Positions 35,993-44,798 of a stretch of DNA of 64,000 nucleotides are shown one piece after another (positions within the stretch are counted from its first letter, which is position 1; each line of letters begins with the position of its first letter). This DNA is from Okeanomitos corallinicola TIOX110. Its GTDB lineage: Bacteria > Cyanobacteriota > Cyanobacteriia > Cyanobacteriales > Nostocaceae. The notes under the pieces are model-generated. The model worked only from the letters and a program-made list of their open reading frames with translations, was not told where the DNA came from and searched no databases. Position numbers and translations under genes: made by a program. Location: assembly GCF_038050375.1 (NCBI RefSeq), contig NZ_CP150886.1, positions 4,815,318 through 4,879,317 of the forward strand, written 5' to 3'.

Positions 35993-37666
35993 ATGACGGA
36001 AATAGAGGTAGAGAAGCCTAAACTCATGGTGGTAGATGATGAGCCAGACAATTTACAGTTACTATACCGCACTTTTTGGCGAGAGTTTAAAGTATACAAA
36101 GCAATTAATGCCCATGATGCTTTAGCAATCTTAGACCAAGAGGGAGAGATGGCCGTAATTATCTCCGATCAAAGAATGCCAGATATGAACGGTACGGAAT
36201 TGTTCAGTCAGACGGTAGATCGTTTCCCTGATACAATTCGGATCTTATTAACTGGTTTTACTGATGTTGAAGATTTAGTAGATGCGATTAATTCCGGTCA
36301 AGTATTCAAATACATTACTAAACCGTGGAAACCAGAACAACTGAAAACATTAGTTGAACAAGGATTAGATACTTATAGAATTGTCAAAAAACGTACAAAT
36401 GAATTACGGAATTCCCTCCGCAGAGAATCTTTATTTAATGCGGTGACATCCGCAATTAGGGAATCTTTAGATTATGACAGTATTTTGCAAAAGATTGTGG
36501 TCACAATTGGCGAAACCTTTGCAGCTACTAATTGTGTGTTGAGATTGGTAGAAGGCGATCGCTTGACTAAAACTGAGTTTTGCTATCAAAATCCTCAATC
36601 TTCCGCAACTATTTCGTATCTAGACTCTATTCCCCAGATGGAAGAGGTAATCAAGACACAAAAATATCAGTTAGTTGCAGATATAACTAGTGGAATTTCT
36701 GATCAATATTTAGTTGTCCCCTTCACTTACCAGAAACATCTTCTAGCTGTAATGAGTATTGATCAACGCGGAAGTGAAATTCCTTGGACAGAGCAAGATA
36801 TTCAACTAATTACAGGGGTAGCAGAACAGGCAGCCTTAGCTCTTTCTCAAGCTAAACTCTACCAAAGTCTGCAAGAAAAACAACAACAACTTAGGGTTGA
36901 GTTGCAAGTAGCCCGTCAAATTCAAAATAATCTCCTGCGTCAAACCTTACCAGAAATTGATGGACTAAAAATACAAGCTTGTTGTTATCCTGCACGGGAA
37001 GTAGGAGGAGATTTTTTTGAAGTCTTTGTCCATCCCAATGGTGACTTATGGTTAGCGGTTGGTGATGTTTCTGGTAAAGGTGTACCAGCGGCTTTATTTA
37101 TGGCTAGTGCAATTTCTCTACTGCGTCGGGAATTATCCCAAGAATCTCCAGCCGAGCCAAATATTGTTATGCAAAATCTTAATCATGCCTTAGCTGATGA
37201 ATTAATTAGTAACAATTATTTTATTACTTTAGTGATTGCATCTTATCACAGAACTACTCAGGAACTTGTCTATGCTAATGCTGGTCATATCTACCCGCTT
37301 TTGTGGTCACATCCTGTAACTCAAGAGACTCAGCCAAATTACTTAAAAGTTCGTAGTGTTCCTTTGGGTATTATGTCTCAGTGGCAGTCAGACTCCGGTA
37401 AATTGACGCTTAAATCTGGTGATGTCTTGTTATTAGCTAGTGATGGAATTACAGAGGCAAAAGTATCAAGCAATGTAGATTTATCAACGAACATAGATAG
37501 CAACAGTCAGCAAACAAATCAGCCCATGCTTTATCAAGAAGGTCTTTGGCAGCTAATTAAAGAGCAGCCCATCCCATTTTCTCTGGAAAATTTATTAACT
37601 TTTCTACGTAAAGACAACCCTATCCAAGAAGATGATCAAACTATCCTTTCCCTGGAGGTTATGTAA
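35993..37666 (+). CDS. REC-GAF-SpoIIE type protein phosphatase
   Basis: The 557 residues combine a receiver domain (10-130, Asp59 in IISDQRMPDMNG, and TKPWKPEQ), a GAF sensor domain (about 150-290), a short coiled coil (LQEKQQQLRVELQVARQIQ) and a SpoIIE/PP2C catalytic domain (315-557). The phosphatase motifs are REVGGDFFEV, GDVSGKGVPAALFM, LASDGITEAK and EDDQTILSL. Such proteins dephosphorylate STAS antagonists in partner switching, with activity set by the receiver. The gene for an RsbW-like ATPase starts three bases after its stop. Confidence 0.92.
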   Translation: MTEIEVEKPKLMVVDDEPDNLQLLYRTFWREFKVYKAINAHDALAILDQEGEMAVIISDQRMPDMNGTELFSQTVDRFPDTIRILLTGFTDVEDLVDAINSGQVFKYITKPWKPEQLKTLVEQGLDTYRIVKKRTNELRNSLRRESLFNAVTSAIRESLDYDSILQKIVVTIGETFAATNCVLRLVEGDRLTKTEFCYQNPQSSATISYLDSIPQMEEVIKTQKYQLVADITSGISDQYLVVPFTYQKHLLAVMSIDQRGSEIPWTEQDIQLITGVAEQAALALSQAKLYQSLQEKQQQLRVELQVARQIQNNLLRQTLPEIDGLKIQACCYPAREVGGDFFEVFVHPNGDLWLAVGDVSGKGVPAALFMASAISLLRRELSQESPAEPNIVMQNLNHALADELISNNYFITLVIASYHRTTQELVYANAGHIYPLLWSHPVTQETQPNYLKVRSVPLGIMSQWQSDSGKLTLKSGDVLLLASDGITEAKVSSNVDLSTNIDSNSQQTNQPMLYQEGLWQLIKEQPIPFSLENLLTFLRKDNPIQEDDQTILSLEVM

Positions 37667-37669
37667 CTC

Positions 37670-38119
37670 ATGAAAAGTGAGCTTCATGTACCAAGTAATT
37701 TAAGTTTTGTAACAATCGTAGAAAATTGGTTGTTGGGATGCTTGAAAATTCAACTGGGAGACTCTTTAGATTGGTCAGAACTATCCAGCCGTTTGCGCCT
37801 AGTGTTGATTGAAGCCTACTCTAATGCTGTGCGTCATGCTCATAAAGATCAGCCTGGTTTACCAATATTACTACGGTTAGAAATTAAAGACCGCAATTTG
37901 ATCATTGAAGTTTGGGACTATGGTCAAGGCTTTGATATGTCTAGCTATTTTCCTCCTCATCCTACACAGAAACAAGAAGGGGGTTATGGATGGCTAATTA
38001 TGAATAGTTTGATGGATAAGGTAGAGTATCGCTTACAAATAGATGGTGGTAATTGCTTAAAATTAGAAACAACTATTCCAGAACTGATGCAACAGACGGA
38101 TAAAACAGGTTCTTTATAA
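37670..38119 (+). CDS. Anti-sigma factor-type ATP-binding protein (HATPase_c_2)
   Basis: This 149-residue RsbW-like protein has the N-box EAYSNAVRHAH (about 52-62), the G1 box VWDYGQGFDM and the G2-like GGYGWLIMNSLM. It starts three bases after the phosphatase gene, so the pair is almost certainly co-expressed: the phosphatase and this kinase would act on the same antagonist protein. No STAS gene was found in the window, so that antagonist is encoded elsewhere. Target sigma factor or other partner is unknown. Confidence 0.85.
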   Translation: MKSELHVPSNLSFVTIVENWLLGCLKIQLGDSLDWSELSSRLRLVLIEAYSNAVRHAHKDQPGLPILLRLEIKDRNLIIEVWDYGQGFDMSSYFPPHPTQKQEGGYGWLIMNSLMDKVEYRLQIDGGNCLKLETTIPELMQQTDKTGSL

Positions 38120-38287
38120 AGAAATGTAAATAAAATGATAACTTTTACTAAATTTATTTGATTTATGAGTGATAGTTATCGAATACTTAATACAGAAAGG
38201 CAACTTTTTGTGGTATCGAGTTTTGTCTGATGACAGAAACTGATATTTAACAATCACACATAAAATACCAAATTAATAAATTTGCTT

Positions 38288-38728
38288 ATGAAACCTCTAT
38301 TTTGTTTATCCCCCCGTTATCGTCTGGATGATGAATCACCTTGGTTAGAAGGAATTGATCCTAGTCGTCATTACTGGATTGCGGTCAACGGAGACAAAAA
38401 GGTAACATTGGCTTTGCCAGGGTTAATAGTTTCTTCTATTGATGATTTTAAACAAGTAGTTCGTAAATTTCGTTCTCTGCAACCAGGGGAAGTGATGAGC
38501 TTGGCGAGAATTTCTAGCCGTTGTATGATTCGCTGCATCACCGATAATTGTTATGCAGTGGAAGCTAGAATCAATGATGCGCCTGTGTGCCATCTTTTTG
38601 ATCGGGAAGCGTTAGAAAGTCTGTTAATGACAGCACACCCAGATTGGCAATGTTCACCCTCAGATATTGAGTTAGGCAGAAAAATACTACTCCGTTCTTT
38701 AGAACAAGCAACTATTAGCCAAAGTTAA
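38288..38728 (+). CDS. Small soluble protein, unknown function
   Basis: The 146 residues start MKPLFCLSPRYRLDDESPWL and continue with a predicted alpha/beta fold (HYWIAVNGDKKVTLALPG, VVRKFRSLQPGEVMSLARI) rich in Cys (FCL, RCMIRC, NCYA, PVCHL). An in-frame TTG two codons upstream is less likely than the ATG at 38288. It lies 168 bases after the anti-sigma-type gene on the same strand and may belong to that unit, but nothing in the sequence links it to signalling. Confidence 0.6.
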   Translation: MKPLFCLSPRYRLDDESPWLEGIDPSRHYWIAVNGDKKVTLALPGLIVSSIDDFKQVVRKFRSLQPGEVMSLARISSRCMIRCITDNCYAVEARINDAPVCHLFDREALESLLMTAHPDWQCSPSDIELGRKILLRSLEQATISQS

Positions 38729-38733
38729 TTAAG

Positions 38734-39159
38734 TTAATTATTCATTGAAGGTAGTTCTGTATATTCCTTGTGCGGTGGACGTAAAGCTACTAAATCTTGG
38801 GGTGAAGCTAGAAGTTTGATTTTTGCTTCCAGAATTTCCCGTTTTGGGTTGAGAATAAATAACCACATCACATTCACAGCACACCAAGATGTGTGAGCTT
38901 TACCTGTAATTTTGATCTGGATGTGGTTATCCGCTAAATTTTCACTATCTATTTGCTGTGGTTCGGCTTTGATGTCTTGTGCTTCTTTTTGCAAGTAAGT
39001 GGCTATTTCTTCTGATCCAATTACAGCAGGATCTAAAGGTGGATACATGACACCATCTTCTGCAAATAAGTTAGCCGTAGCTGTAAAATCTCCTGCGTTT
39101 AGTTTTTGAAAGTAATTTAAAATAGTTGGTTGTGTAATTTTTTCCAAAGTGATATTCAT
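38734..39159 (-). CDS. C-terminal-domain OCP homologue (CTDH, carotenoid carrier)
   Basis: CTDH proteins are NTF2-fold relatives of the C-terminal half of the orange carotenoid protein; they bind and pass on a ketocarotenoid and can act as redox-sensitive dimers. The 141 residues match that domain (YFQKLNAGDFTATANLFAED, PPLDPAVIGSEEIATYLQKEA, KLLASPQDLVALR). Cys93 in TSWCAVNVMW lies where CTDH relatives have a conserved Cys involved in dimer formation. It follows the helical carotenoid protein on the same strand, the order known for CTDH and HCP4 in Anabaena. Confidence 0.88.
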   Translation of the reverse strand: MNITLEKITQPTILNYFQKLNAGDFTATANLFAEDGVMYPPLDPAVIGSEEIATYLQKEAQDIKAEPQQIDSENLADNHIQIKITGKAHTSWCAVNVMWLFILNPKREILEAKIKLLASPQDLVALRPPHKEYTELPSMNN

Positions 39160-39277
39160 ATTCTTAAATAGGAAGTATACATTGATAAAAGTTTTTTGCT
39201 GATAGTATAAAATTTACACCACATTGAAGCAAAAGGATTTCACCACGCTATGCTGTCAGTAAACTTTAAATAAATTA

Positions 39278-39299
39278 TTCCCAAGTACGGACTTGGGAA
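39278..39299 (-). terminator. Hairpin between the HCP and CTDH genes
   Basis: Stem TTCCCAAGT/ACTTGGGAA with a four-base loop, followed on the minus strand by AATAATTTATTT. It lies 43 bases after the HCP stop and may end or attenuate the transcript before CTDH. The tail is T-rich but not a clean T-run. Confidence 0.5.
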
Positions 39300-39341
39300 C
39301 AACAACTTAAACAGACATTGAGGTTGTGAGAATATCAAAAG

Positions 39342-39854
39342 TTAGTCAGCAAGGGGATCTACACCCATTTCTGTAACTACTTTGCGGAAAACAGTTATTT
39401 GTTGACCAAAATCTAGTTCTTGCAGTGTGGCTAAAACCTGGGCCCCATCACGAGAAATTTGATAACCTGCGGGTACGGGTACTACAAAACCTTTTGCCAT
39501 CAATACTGCTAACTCGTACCAAAAAGCTAATTTGGTGTTAGCACTGAGAATTCCGTAAGCACGAGAAACTTGAGTATTTTTCTGAGCAGCTAAATCACGC
39601 ATTGCTTCCAACTGCTCTGCATGAGACATTTGTTTAATTTGATTCAACAAACCTTCTGCCAATTGTAACCTAGCCGCACCTGTAGCTGCTGGGGTGATTG
39701 ACTTACCCATTTCTGTGTAAGCATACCACAGAACTGCTAGTTGATCATCTATGCTTAAAGCTTTAAATACAGCAGTTGTTGAGGCTACAGCATCAACTGT
39801 TTGGTTGCTGTAGTTGAAAGCCTGAGTAAAGCGGGAGTCAGAAGTGAAAGTCAT
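39342..39854 (-). CDS. Helical carotenoid protein (N-terminal OCP domain homologue)
   Basis: HCPs are stand-alone relatives of the OCP N-terminal domain that bind a carotenoid and can quench phycobilisomes or singlet oxygen. The 170 residues are all-helical and match the Carot_N domain (LSIDDQLAVLWYAYTEMGKSI, YGILSANTKLAFWYELA, FRKVVTEMGVD). It has no C-terminal NTF2 domain. Its neighbour on the same strand is CTDH, which in Anabaena is linked to the HCP4 subtype, so HCP4 is the likeliest subtype (inference from position). Confidence 0.9.
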   Translation of the reverse strand: MTFTSDSRFTQAFNYSNQTVDAVASTTAVFKALSIDDQLAVLWYAYTEMGKSITPAATGAARLQLAEGLLNQIKQMSHAEQLEAMRDLAAQKNTQVSRAYGILSANTKLAFWYELAVLMAKGFVVPVPAGYQISRDGAQVLATLQELDFGQQITVFRKVVTEMGVDPLAD

Positions 39855-40071
39855 AATATATTCGCCTTAGTTTATTAAATAAGTTTTTTGTCAGTGGGAG
39901 GCTGGCATCAGATGGGATGTTTTTTCCTCTTGTCAACTATTATGTATTATTTCTTTACAAATTGCAAATAAAGTTTACATATAGGTAAGGTAAGGGGATC
40001 AAATGGTAATCTTCTGGAAGTAAGCTATAATCCCTCGATCACTGATTAGTAAAGTATTACATCAATAAAAA

Positions 40072-41043
40072 ATGAATCAGTATCCAATTACCAGCGACAT
40101 ATTAAAAGAGAAAGCCAGGGAGTTGGGTTTTCATAAAATTGGGATTGCTAGTTTAGGAGAGTTAGAAACTAAAGAATCTCAAAGATTGCAAACATGGATG
40201 AAGATGGGTTATCACGCAGGGATGGAGTGGATGGGAAACCCAAAACGTCAGGATGTGCGGTTAGTGATGCCAGAGGTGCGATCGCTTGTGTGTGTGGCAA
40301 TAAATTATTACACTCCTCACCAACACCTAGAAAGTAAAGAATATGGGAAAATTTCCCGCTATGGTTGGGGCAGGGATTATCATAAGGTACTGCATAAAAA
40401 ATTAAAACAACTGGCTATGTGGTTAGAATCACAGGATGAAGAGATAAAAACCAGATATTATGCAGACACAGGCCCAATACAAGATAAAGTGTGGGCGCAA
40501 AAAGCTGGGATTGGTTGGATTGCTAAAAATGGTAATGTGATTACTAGGGAGTATGGTTCTTGGGTATTTTTGGGAGAAGTATTAACTAATGTCGAGTTAG
40601 AGAGCGATCGCCCAGCTACCCAACATTGTGGAACTTGCACAAGATGTATCGAAGCTTGTCCCACGGATGCAATTACTGAACCATTTGTATTAGATGCTAA
40701 TAAATGTATTGCTTATCATACTATTGAAAACAGAGCAGAAACATTACCGGAAAGTATTACAGCAAACTTGCAAGGATGGGTAGCAGGTTGTGATATTTGT
40801 CAAGATGTCTGCCCTTGGAATCAGCGTTTTGCTCAAGTAACTGATGTCAAAGATTTTCAGCCCTATCCTGGGAATTTAACACCCAAGCTGCTAGAATTAG
40901 CGCAAATCACAGATGAGGAGTGGGATCAACGATTTCCAGCATCAGCCTTGCGGCGAATTAAACCAGAAATGTTACGCAGAAACGCTCGTGCTAATCTTGA
41001 CGCATCTAGGTTAAAGAATGACCCAGAAAGTAATAATATTTGA
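40072..41043 (+). CDS. queG: Epoxyqueuosine reductase
   Basis: QueG carries out the last step of queuosine synthesis in tRNA, using cobalamin and two 4Fe-4S clusters. The 323 residues show CGTCTRCIEACPTDAI (cluster cysteines), a second set in CDICQDVCPWN, and the N-terminal family block ARELGFHKIGIASLG. The C-terminus is truncated after RRNARANLDASRLKN, like the short QueG form without HEAT repeats. Its last 26 bases overlap the start of the HAD gene. Confidence 0.92.
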   Translation: MNQYPITSDILKEKARELGFHKIGIASLGELETKESQRLQTWMKMGYHAGMEWMGNPKRQDVRLVMPEVRSLVCVAINYYTPHQHLESKEYGKISRYGWGRDYHKVLHKKLKQLAMWLESQDEEIKTRYYADTGPIQDKVWAQKAGIGWIAKNGNVITREYGSWVFLGEVLTNVELESDRPATQHCGTCTRCIEACPTDAITEPFVLDANKCIAYHTIENRAETLPESITANLQGWVAGCDICQDVCPWNQRFAQVTDVKDFQPYPGNLTPKLLELAQITDEEWDQRFPASALRRIKPEMLRRNARANLDASRLKNDPESNNI

Positions 41044-41653
41044 TTTTGATGGCACAATTGCAGATACAGTAGATGCTCTTGTCACTATTGCTAATCGTTT
41101 AGCTGTAGAGTTTGGTTATATACAAATTTCTGCAAATGAACTCAAACTTTTAAGGAATTTAACTGCCAGGGAAATAATTAAATATTCTGGTGTCTCGTTG
41201 TTTAAAATACCTTTCCTAGTTAAAAAAGTTAAAGGAGAATTAAAAAATAAAATCAAAGATTTAGAACCTATATCTGGGATACCAGAAGCACTCACAGAAC
41301 TAACCGAGAAAGGATATAGACTAGGAATTATTACTTCTAATTCTCAAGAAAATGTGAATGAATTTCTCAAATGTCATCATTTAGATTATTTATTTGAATT
41401 TATTCACTCAGGAGTAACTATTTTTGGCAAGACAACGATCATTAATAACGTATTACGACAAAGGCAGATTAAACCACAAACAGTTATTTATGTAGGTGAT
41501 GAAACCAGAGATATAGAAGCTGCGAAAAAAGCTAATATTCAAGTGGTTGGGGTAACTTGGGGTTTTAACTCTGCTGAAGCTTTAGCTAAGGAAAAGCCAG
41601 ATTTTTTAATTCATGATCCTAGTGAATTATTAGATGTGGTGACAAATTGTTGA
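41018..41653 (+). CDS. HAD-superfamily hydrolase, phosphoglycolate phosphatase-like
   Basis: The 211 residues have motif I FDFDGTIADT (about 7-16), the helical cap (17-90), motif II in LGIITSNSQ, Lys in FGKTTIINN, and motif IV YVGDETRDIEAAKKA. This looks like the PGP/Gph group, although the substrate may differ. The start codon ATG 41018 lies inside the queG gene, so translation is coupled. The gene is convergent with the unknown cassette. Confidence 0.85.
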   Translation: MTQKVIIFDFDGTIADTVDALVTIANRLAVEFGYIQISANELKLLRNLTAREIIKYSGVSLFKIPFLVKKVKGELKNKIKDLEPISGIPEALTELTEKGYRLGIITSNSQENVNEFLKCHHLDYLFEFIHSGVTIFGKTTIINNVLRQRQIKPQTVIYVGDETRDIEAAKKANIQVVGVTWGFNSAEALAKEKPDFLIHDPSELLDVVTNC

Positions 41654-41686
41654 AATCCAAACCTGATTAAAGGTTGTGCATTGCCT

Positions 41687-42091
41687 TTAAAATCGCAAGA
41701 TAATACGTGACTGTTTAGCTAGTAAATGTGCTAGTCTTTTAGCTTGCTTTAAAGCATTATCTTTGAAGGGTAAACCTATAATCAAAGCGTGGTCACCCTG
41801 ATCTACTATCACATCGAGATCGATATCACGAATTTTTCCAACGTGAAGACTAGCAACTCCAATACATTTGTTAAATCTTCTAGCACATATTTCAGGTGAA
41901 CAGAGTTTTGCAATGTTCACAGAGATTCCATTCTCTATTCCTTGTTCAAGCTTACGCAAATAATATGCTTGATCTGATACTTTCTTAGTATCTTCATTAA
42001 TCCATTCTGGTCTAAGTAAAGCTCTGTAAACAATGGTATCACAAGGTAAAGGTTCTGGTTTTATCTGTATAATGGCTGATTCTTCACTCAT
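41687..42091 (-). CDS. Unknown protein, third gene of a three-gene cassette
   Basis: The 134 residues start MSEESAIIQIKPEPLPCDTI and include YRALLRPEWINEDTKKVSDQ, a Cys-containing block (IAKLCSPEICARRFNKCIGV), VGKIRDIDLDVI and a helical C-terminus ALKQAKRLAHLLAKQSRI. The LCSPEICARRFNKC stretch resembles a short motif for catalysis or metal binding but matches no family I can name. It starts four bases after the preceding gene and is clearly part of one operon. There is no signal or membrane segment. Confidence 0.6.
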   Translation of the reverse strand: MSEESAIIQIKPEPLPCDTIVYRALLRPEWINEDTKKVSDQAYYLRKLEQGIENGISVNIAKLCSPEICARRFNKCIGVASLHVGKIRDIDLDVIVDQGDHALIIGLPFKDNALKQAKRLAHLLAKQSRIILRF

Positions 42092-42095
42092 TAAC

Positions 42096-42818
42096 TCACA
42101 CCTGATTAAGCCATTCCCATTTCAGCCACTTTGCTAAACTTTGTGGTGAGAATTCATTTTCTACACCGTATTTTTCCCCATGTTCATAATAAATATATGT
42201 TTCTTTATTTGCATCACATCCACAGGTTAGGCTAATTTCTGCATCTATATCTAATCTACTCCATGTGAGTGTAATGCTACCTTCATCATCTGTAGAAACC
42301 CATGCTTTAGGAAAATTGTCCTTCATGATTTCATATACGTTTTGTAACAAATTCCATGCTTTATCAAAAGAGTAATTAGTAGGTCTTAATAAACCATAAT
42401 CATCTTCTTCATCTTTTTTTAGCATTTTTATTAGACGATTTTGAGTAATTTGAAAATTAGATTCATTGCTTTTTTCAGCAATAGTATCTGGAATTGTAAT
42501 TTCAGTGCTAACTTCTGTAGATGGAATAGTTAGTGTTCTGTTTTGAGTATAAAGAGTATAAAATTGTTGAATTATATTTGTGATTGTATTTATAGAATCA
42601 GTTTGTTGTTTTAATCTATCAATATACTGACGTAACCTAGTAAGTTCTCTAGAATTAAATTGAATTGATTTATTTTTGTTAGACCATTGATGAGTATAAT
42701 CAAACAAAAAAACGGAATTTATATCTTCTATTGGGTAACTAAAGCTACTGGATTCTGTTATATCTGTTTTAGTTATAGTGGTGGAAGTAAATTTTTCTGA
42801 AGTAGAAATTGTAAGCAT
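42096..42818 (-). CDS. Unknown protein, second gene of a three-gene cassette
   Basis: The 240 residues have a Ser/Thr-rich N-terminus (1-30), a predicted coiled coil around LTRLRQYIDRLKQQTDSINT (about 60-80), a variable middle and a compact C-terminal domain (about 140-240) with YSFDKAWNLLQNVYEIMKDN, GSITLTWSRLDIDAEISLT, CGCDANKETYIYYEHGE and a tail AKWLKWEWLNQV. The C-terminal domain has a helix-then-strands look and is the part most likely to be conserved. It begins two bases after the upstream gene. No family is recognised. Confidence 0.6.
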   Translation of the reverse strand: MLTISTSEKFTSTTITKTDITESSSFSYPIEDINSVFLFDYTHQWSNKNKSIQFNSRELTRLRQYIDRLKQQTDSINTITNIIQQFYTLYTQNRTLTIPSTEVSTEITIPDTIAEKSNESNFQITQNRLIKMLKKDEEDDYGLLRPTNYSFDKAWNLLQNVYEIMKDNFPKAWVSTDDEGSITLTWSRLDIDAEISLTCGCDANKETYIYYEHGEKYGVENEFSPQSLAKWLKWEWLNQV

Positions 42819-42820
42819 GG

Positions 42821-43540
42821 CTAAACCTCCTCTGGAAAATGTATTTTCAGGTTTAATTCAGCTTCTTCTGCTGCTAATTGAAAATATTTTTTTAGATCTT
42901 CTATTTTAAAGGAACGTTGTTCCATTTCTTCTGCTAAGGTGTTCAAATCTTGTTCTACAATCACTCCTTGAGATTCAATATCATTTATTTTCATTAATCC
43001 GGTTTTACAAGTCATCACCGAGTTTACATCACAGTTATCAAGTATTATCCTTTGATGGTTTCTAAAATCAAGGTTTTTTGTATTTTTGAAAATGGTATTT
43101 TGTAGTTCAGGTTTACAAAGCCTTTCAATAATTAATTGAGAAGGATTTTCTGATTGATGTATTCGTATTAAAACTAATCCTAAACGACCTACTTTCACTT
43201 CTAAATTATGAATATAATGTTCTAATACTTCCAGAGACTGACTAATAATATTTTGTAGTTCTGTTTCTTGTTGTTCTAATTTTGCCCATTGAGAAGTTAT
43301 CCTTAGAGGTGCTATCTCTAATCTGAGAGATTGATCTTTGCTTTGAAGTATTACTTTAGGAAAATCAGGGGGTATTTGAATTTGATCGCTTGAAGGTGTT
43401 GTTTGAACATCTCCATCATATATATGAGAAAATTCACCCAAAATAGTTGCTAATGCTTTGGGAGTTGAAAAAGTTGATACCTCTGGTGTAAAAATCACTA
43501 ATTGAACGATGGCTAGATGGAAATCTGTAGCCTTTAGCAT
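42821..43540 (-). CDS. Unknown protein, first gene of a three-gene cassette
   Basis: The 239 residues open with a possible strand (DFHLAIVQLVIFTPEVSTF), then a segment LATILGEFSHIYDGDVQTT, a strand-rich part VILQSKDQSLRLEIAPLRIT, a coiled-coil-like helix (QWAKLEQQETELQNIISQSL), and an acidic C-terminus with LAEEMEQRSFKIEDLKKYF. The layout (hydrophobic strand, P-rich turn, then a residue block ending in strands and a helix) recalls TIGR04255-type proteins, but the match is too weak to name. It heads the operon; 230 bases separate it from the exporter genes. Confidence 0.6.
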   Translation of the reverse strand: MLKATDFHLAIVQLVIFTPEVSTFSTPKALATILGEFSHIYDGDVQTTPSSDQIQIPPDFPKVILQSKDQSLRLEIAPLRITSQWAKLEQQETELQNIISQSLEVLEHYIHNLEVKVGRLGLVLIRIHQSENPSQLIIERLCKPELQNTIFKNTKNLDFRNHQRIILDNCDVNSVMTCKTGLMKINDIESQGVIVEQDLNTLAEEMEQRSFKIEDLKKYFQLAAEEAELNLKIHFPEEV

Positions 43541-43622
43541 AGTATTTTTGCAGAACCTTTGTACTATATTTTGTTTGGTTTAAACTAAAAACCAGATTGT
43601 ATGACTCCTCAGCTATGAAATG

Positions 43623-43642
43623 ATGTAAATTATCATTTACAT
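43623..43642. promoter_or_regulatory. Palindrome upstream of the three-gene cassette
   Basis: ATGTAAAT-N4-ATTTACAT lies 83 bases upstream of the first gene of the cassette. It does not have a T-run, so it looks more like an operator than a terminator. It does not match the NtcA consensus spacing. Confidence 0.4.
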
Positions 43643-43770
43643 ACTCGGTTCACACATTTAGTTTAACAATAAATAGTCTATTGCTAGACTAGCATTAACT
43701 TAAACTTCATAATAGATTTATCTAAACTTTTTCCATCAACAAGTTAATGACTTTGTGAACATTAAAGTAT

Positions 43771-44535
43771 TTACACAACTACTAATTGATGTAATTCCTC
43801 TGGTGTGAGGTGAGAGTGTACCACTTGACCATCACGAAACCAAACAATGCGTTTAGTTTGACTTGCTACTTCTGTTTCATGAGTCACCATAACAACAGTA
43901 ATTCCTGTACTATTTAATTCACCAAAAATATCTAAAACTTCTTGAGTAGTGCGAGAGTCTAAAGCACCGGTAGGTTCATCTGCTAATAATACCACAGGAC
44001 GGTTGACAATTGCACGGGCGATCGCTACCCTTTGTTGTTGTCCTCCTGATAGTTGGGTAGGTTTATTATTTAAACGTTTTTCTAAACCAACTTTTATTAA
44101 TGCTTCCGTAGCACGTTCTTTTCTTTCACTTGGTTTAACACCTGCATAAACCATCGGTAACATCACATTTTCTAAAGCTGTTAATTGGCTTAATAAATGG
44201 AATTGTTGAAATACAAACCCCAACTTTTTATTACGAATATGCGCCAAATCTTCATCATTCATTTTGGCCACATTAAGATTATCTAAATAATAATTACCTG
44301 AACTTGGACGATCTAAACAACCAATAATATTCATAGCAGTTGATTTTCCCGAACCAGAAGGCCCCATAATTGCACAATATTCACCTTCATTAATAGCTAG
44401 GTTAATATCATTAAGTGCTTTGACTTCCGTTTCTCCCATTCCATAAACTTTAGAGATATTTTCTAACCGAATAATTTCTAGTTTGGGGTCAGAATTAGGA
44501 GATATTGAATCGGTAATAGTGAGAGTATTAGACAT
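43771..44535 (-). CDS. MacB/LolD-type ABC transporter ATPase
   Basis: The 254 residues carry Walker [10 protein letters not shown] (about 57-65), the Q-loop [16 protein letters not shown], signature [15 protein letters not shown], Walker [17 protein letters not shown] and the H-loop VTHE. It belongs to the MacB/LolD/FtsE branch that drives mechanotransmission without moving substrate through the membrane. It is the last of three exporter genes (fusion protein, permease, ATPase), 264 bases after the permease. DevA of heterocysts is a related alternative. Confidence 0.88.
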   Translation of the reverse strand: MSNTLTITDSISPNSDPKLEIIRLENISKVYGMGETEVKALNDINLAINEGEYCAIMGPSGSGKSTAMNIIGCLDRPSSGNYYLDNLNVAKMNDEDLAHIRNKKLGFVFQQFHLLSQLTALENVMLPMVYAGVKPSERKERATEALIKVGLEKRLNNKPTQLSGGQQQRVAIARAIVNRPVVLLADEPTGALDSRTTQEVLDIFGELNSTGITVVMVTHETEVASQTKRIVWFRDGQVVHSHLTPEELHQLVVV

Positions 44536-44798
44536 GATAGATAAATCCTGTATTTAATGCTTGTTTAAAACTATTATTTAGTAACCGCAGATAATACATG
44601 ATATTGTATTATAAATAAACACAAATGACAATTATTGATTTGAGAAATTGCTAATTAGATTGTATGGAATTGGGTATAAAAAGGGTAAAAGTAGGAAAAA
44701 TAGTTAGGCTTTAGTTCATAATTTGTCACGATTAAAGTCTAACTAAAAATATTTATCAAGCTATATCCTCCTATAGATAATTACAAATTACGAATTAT

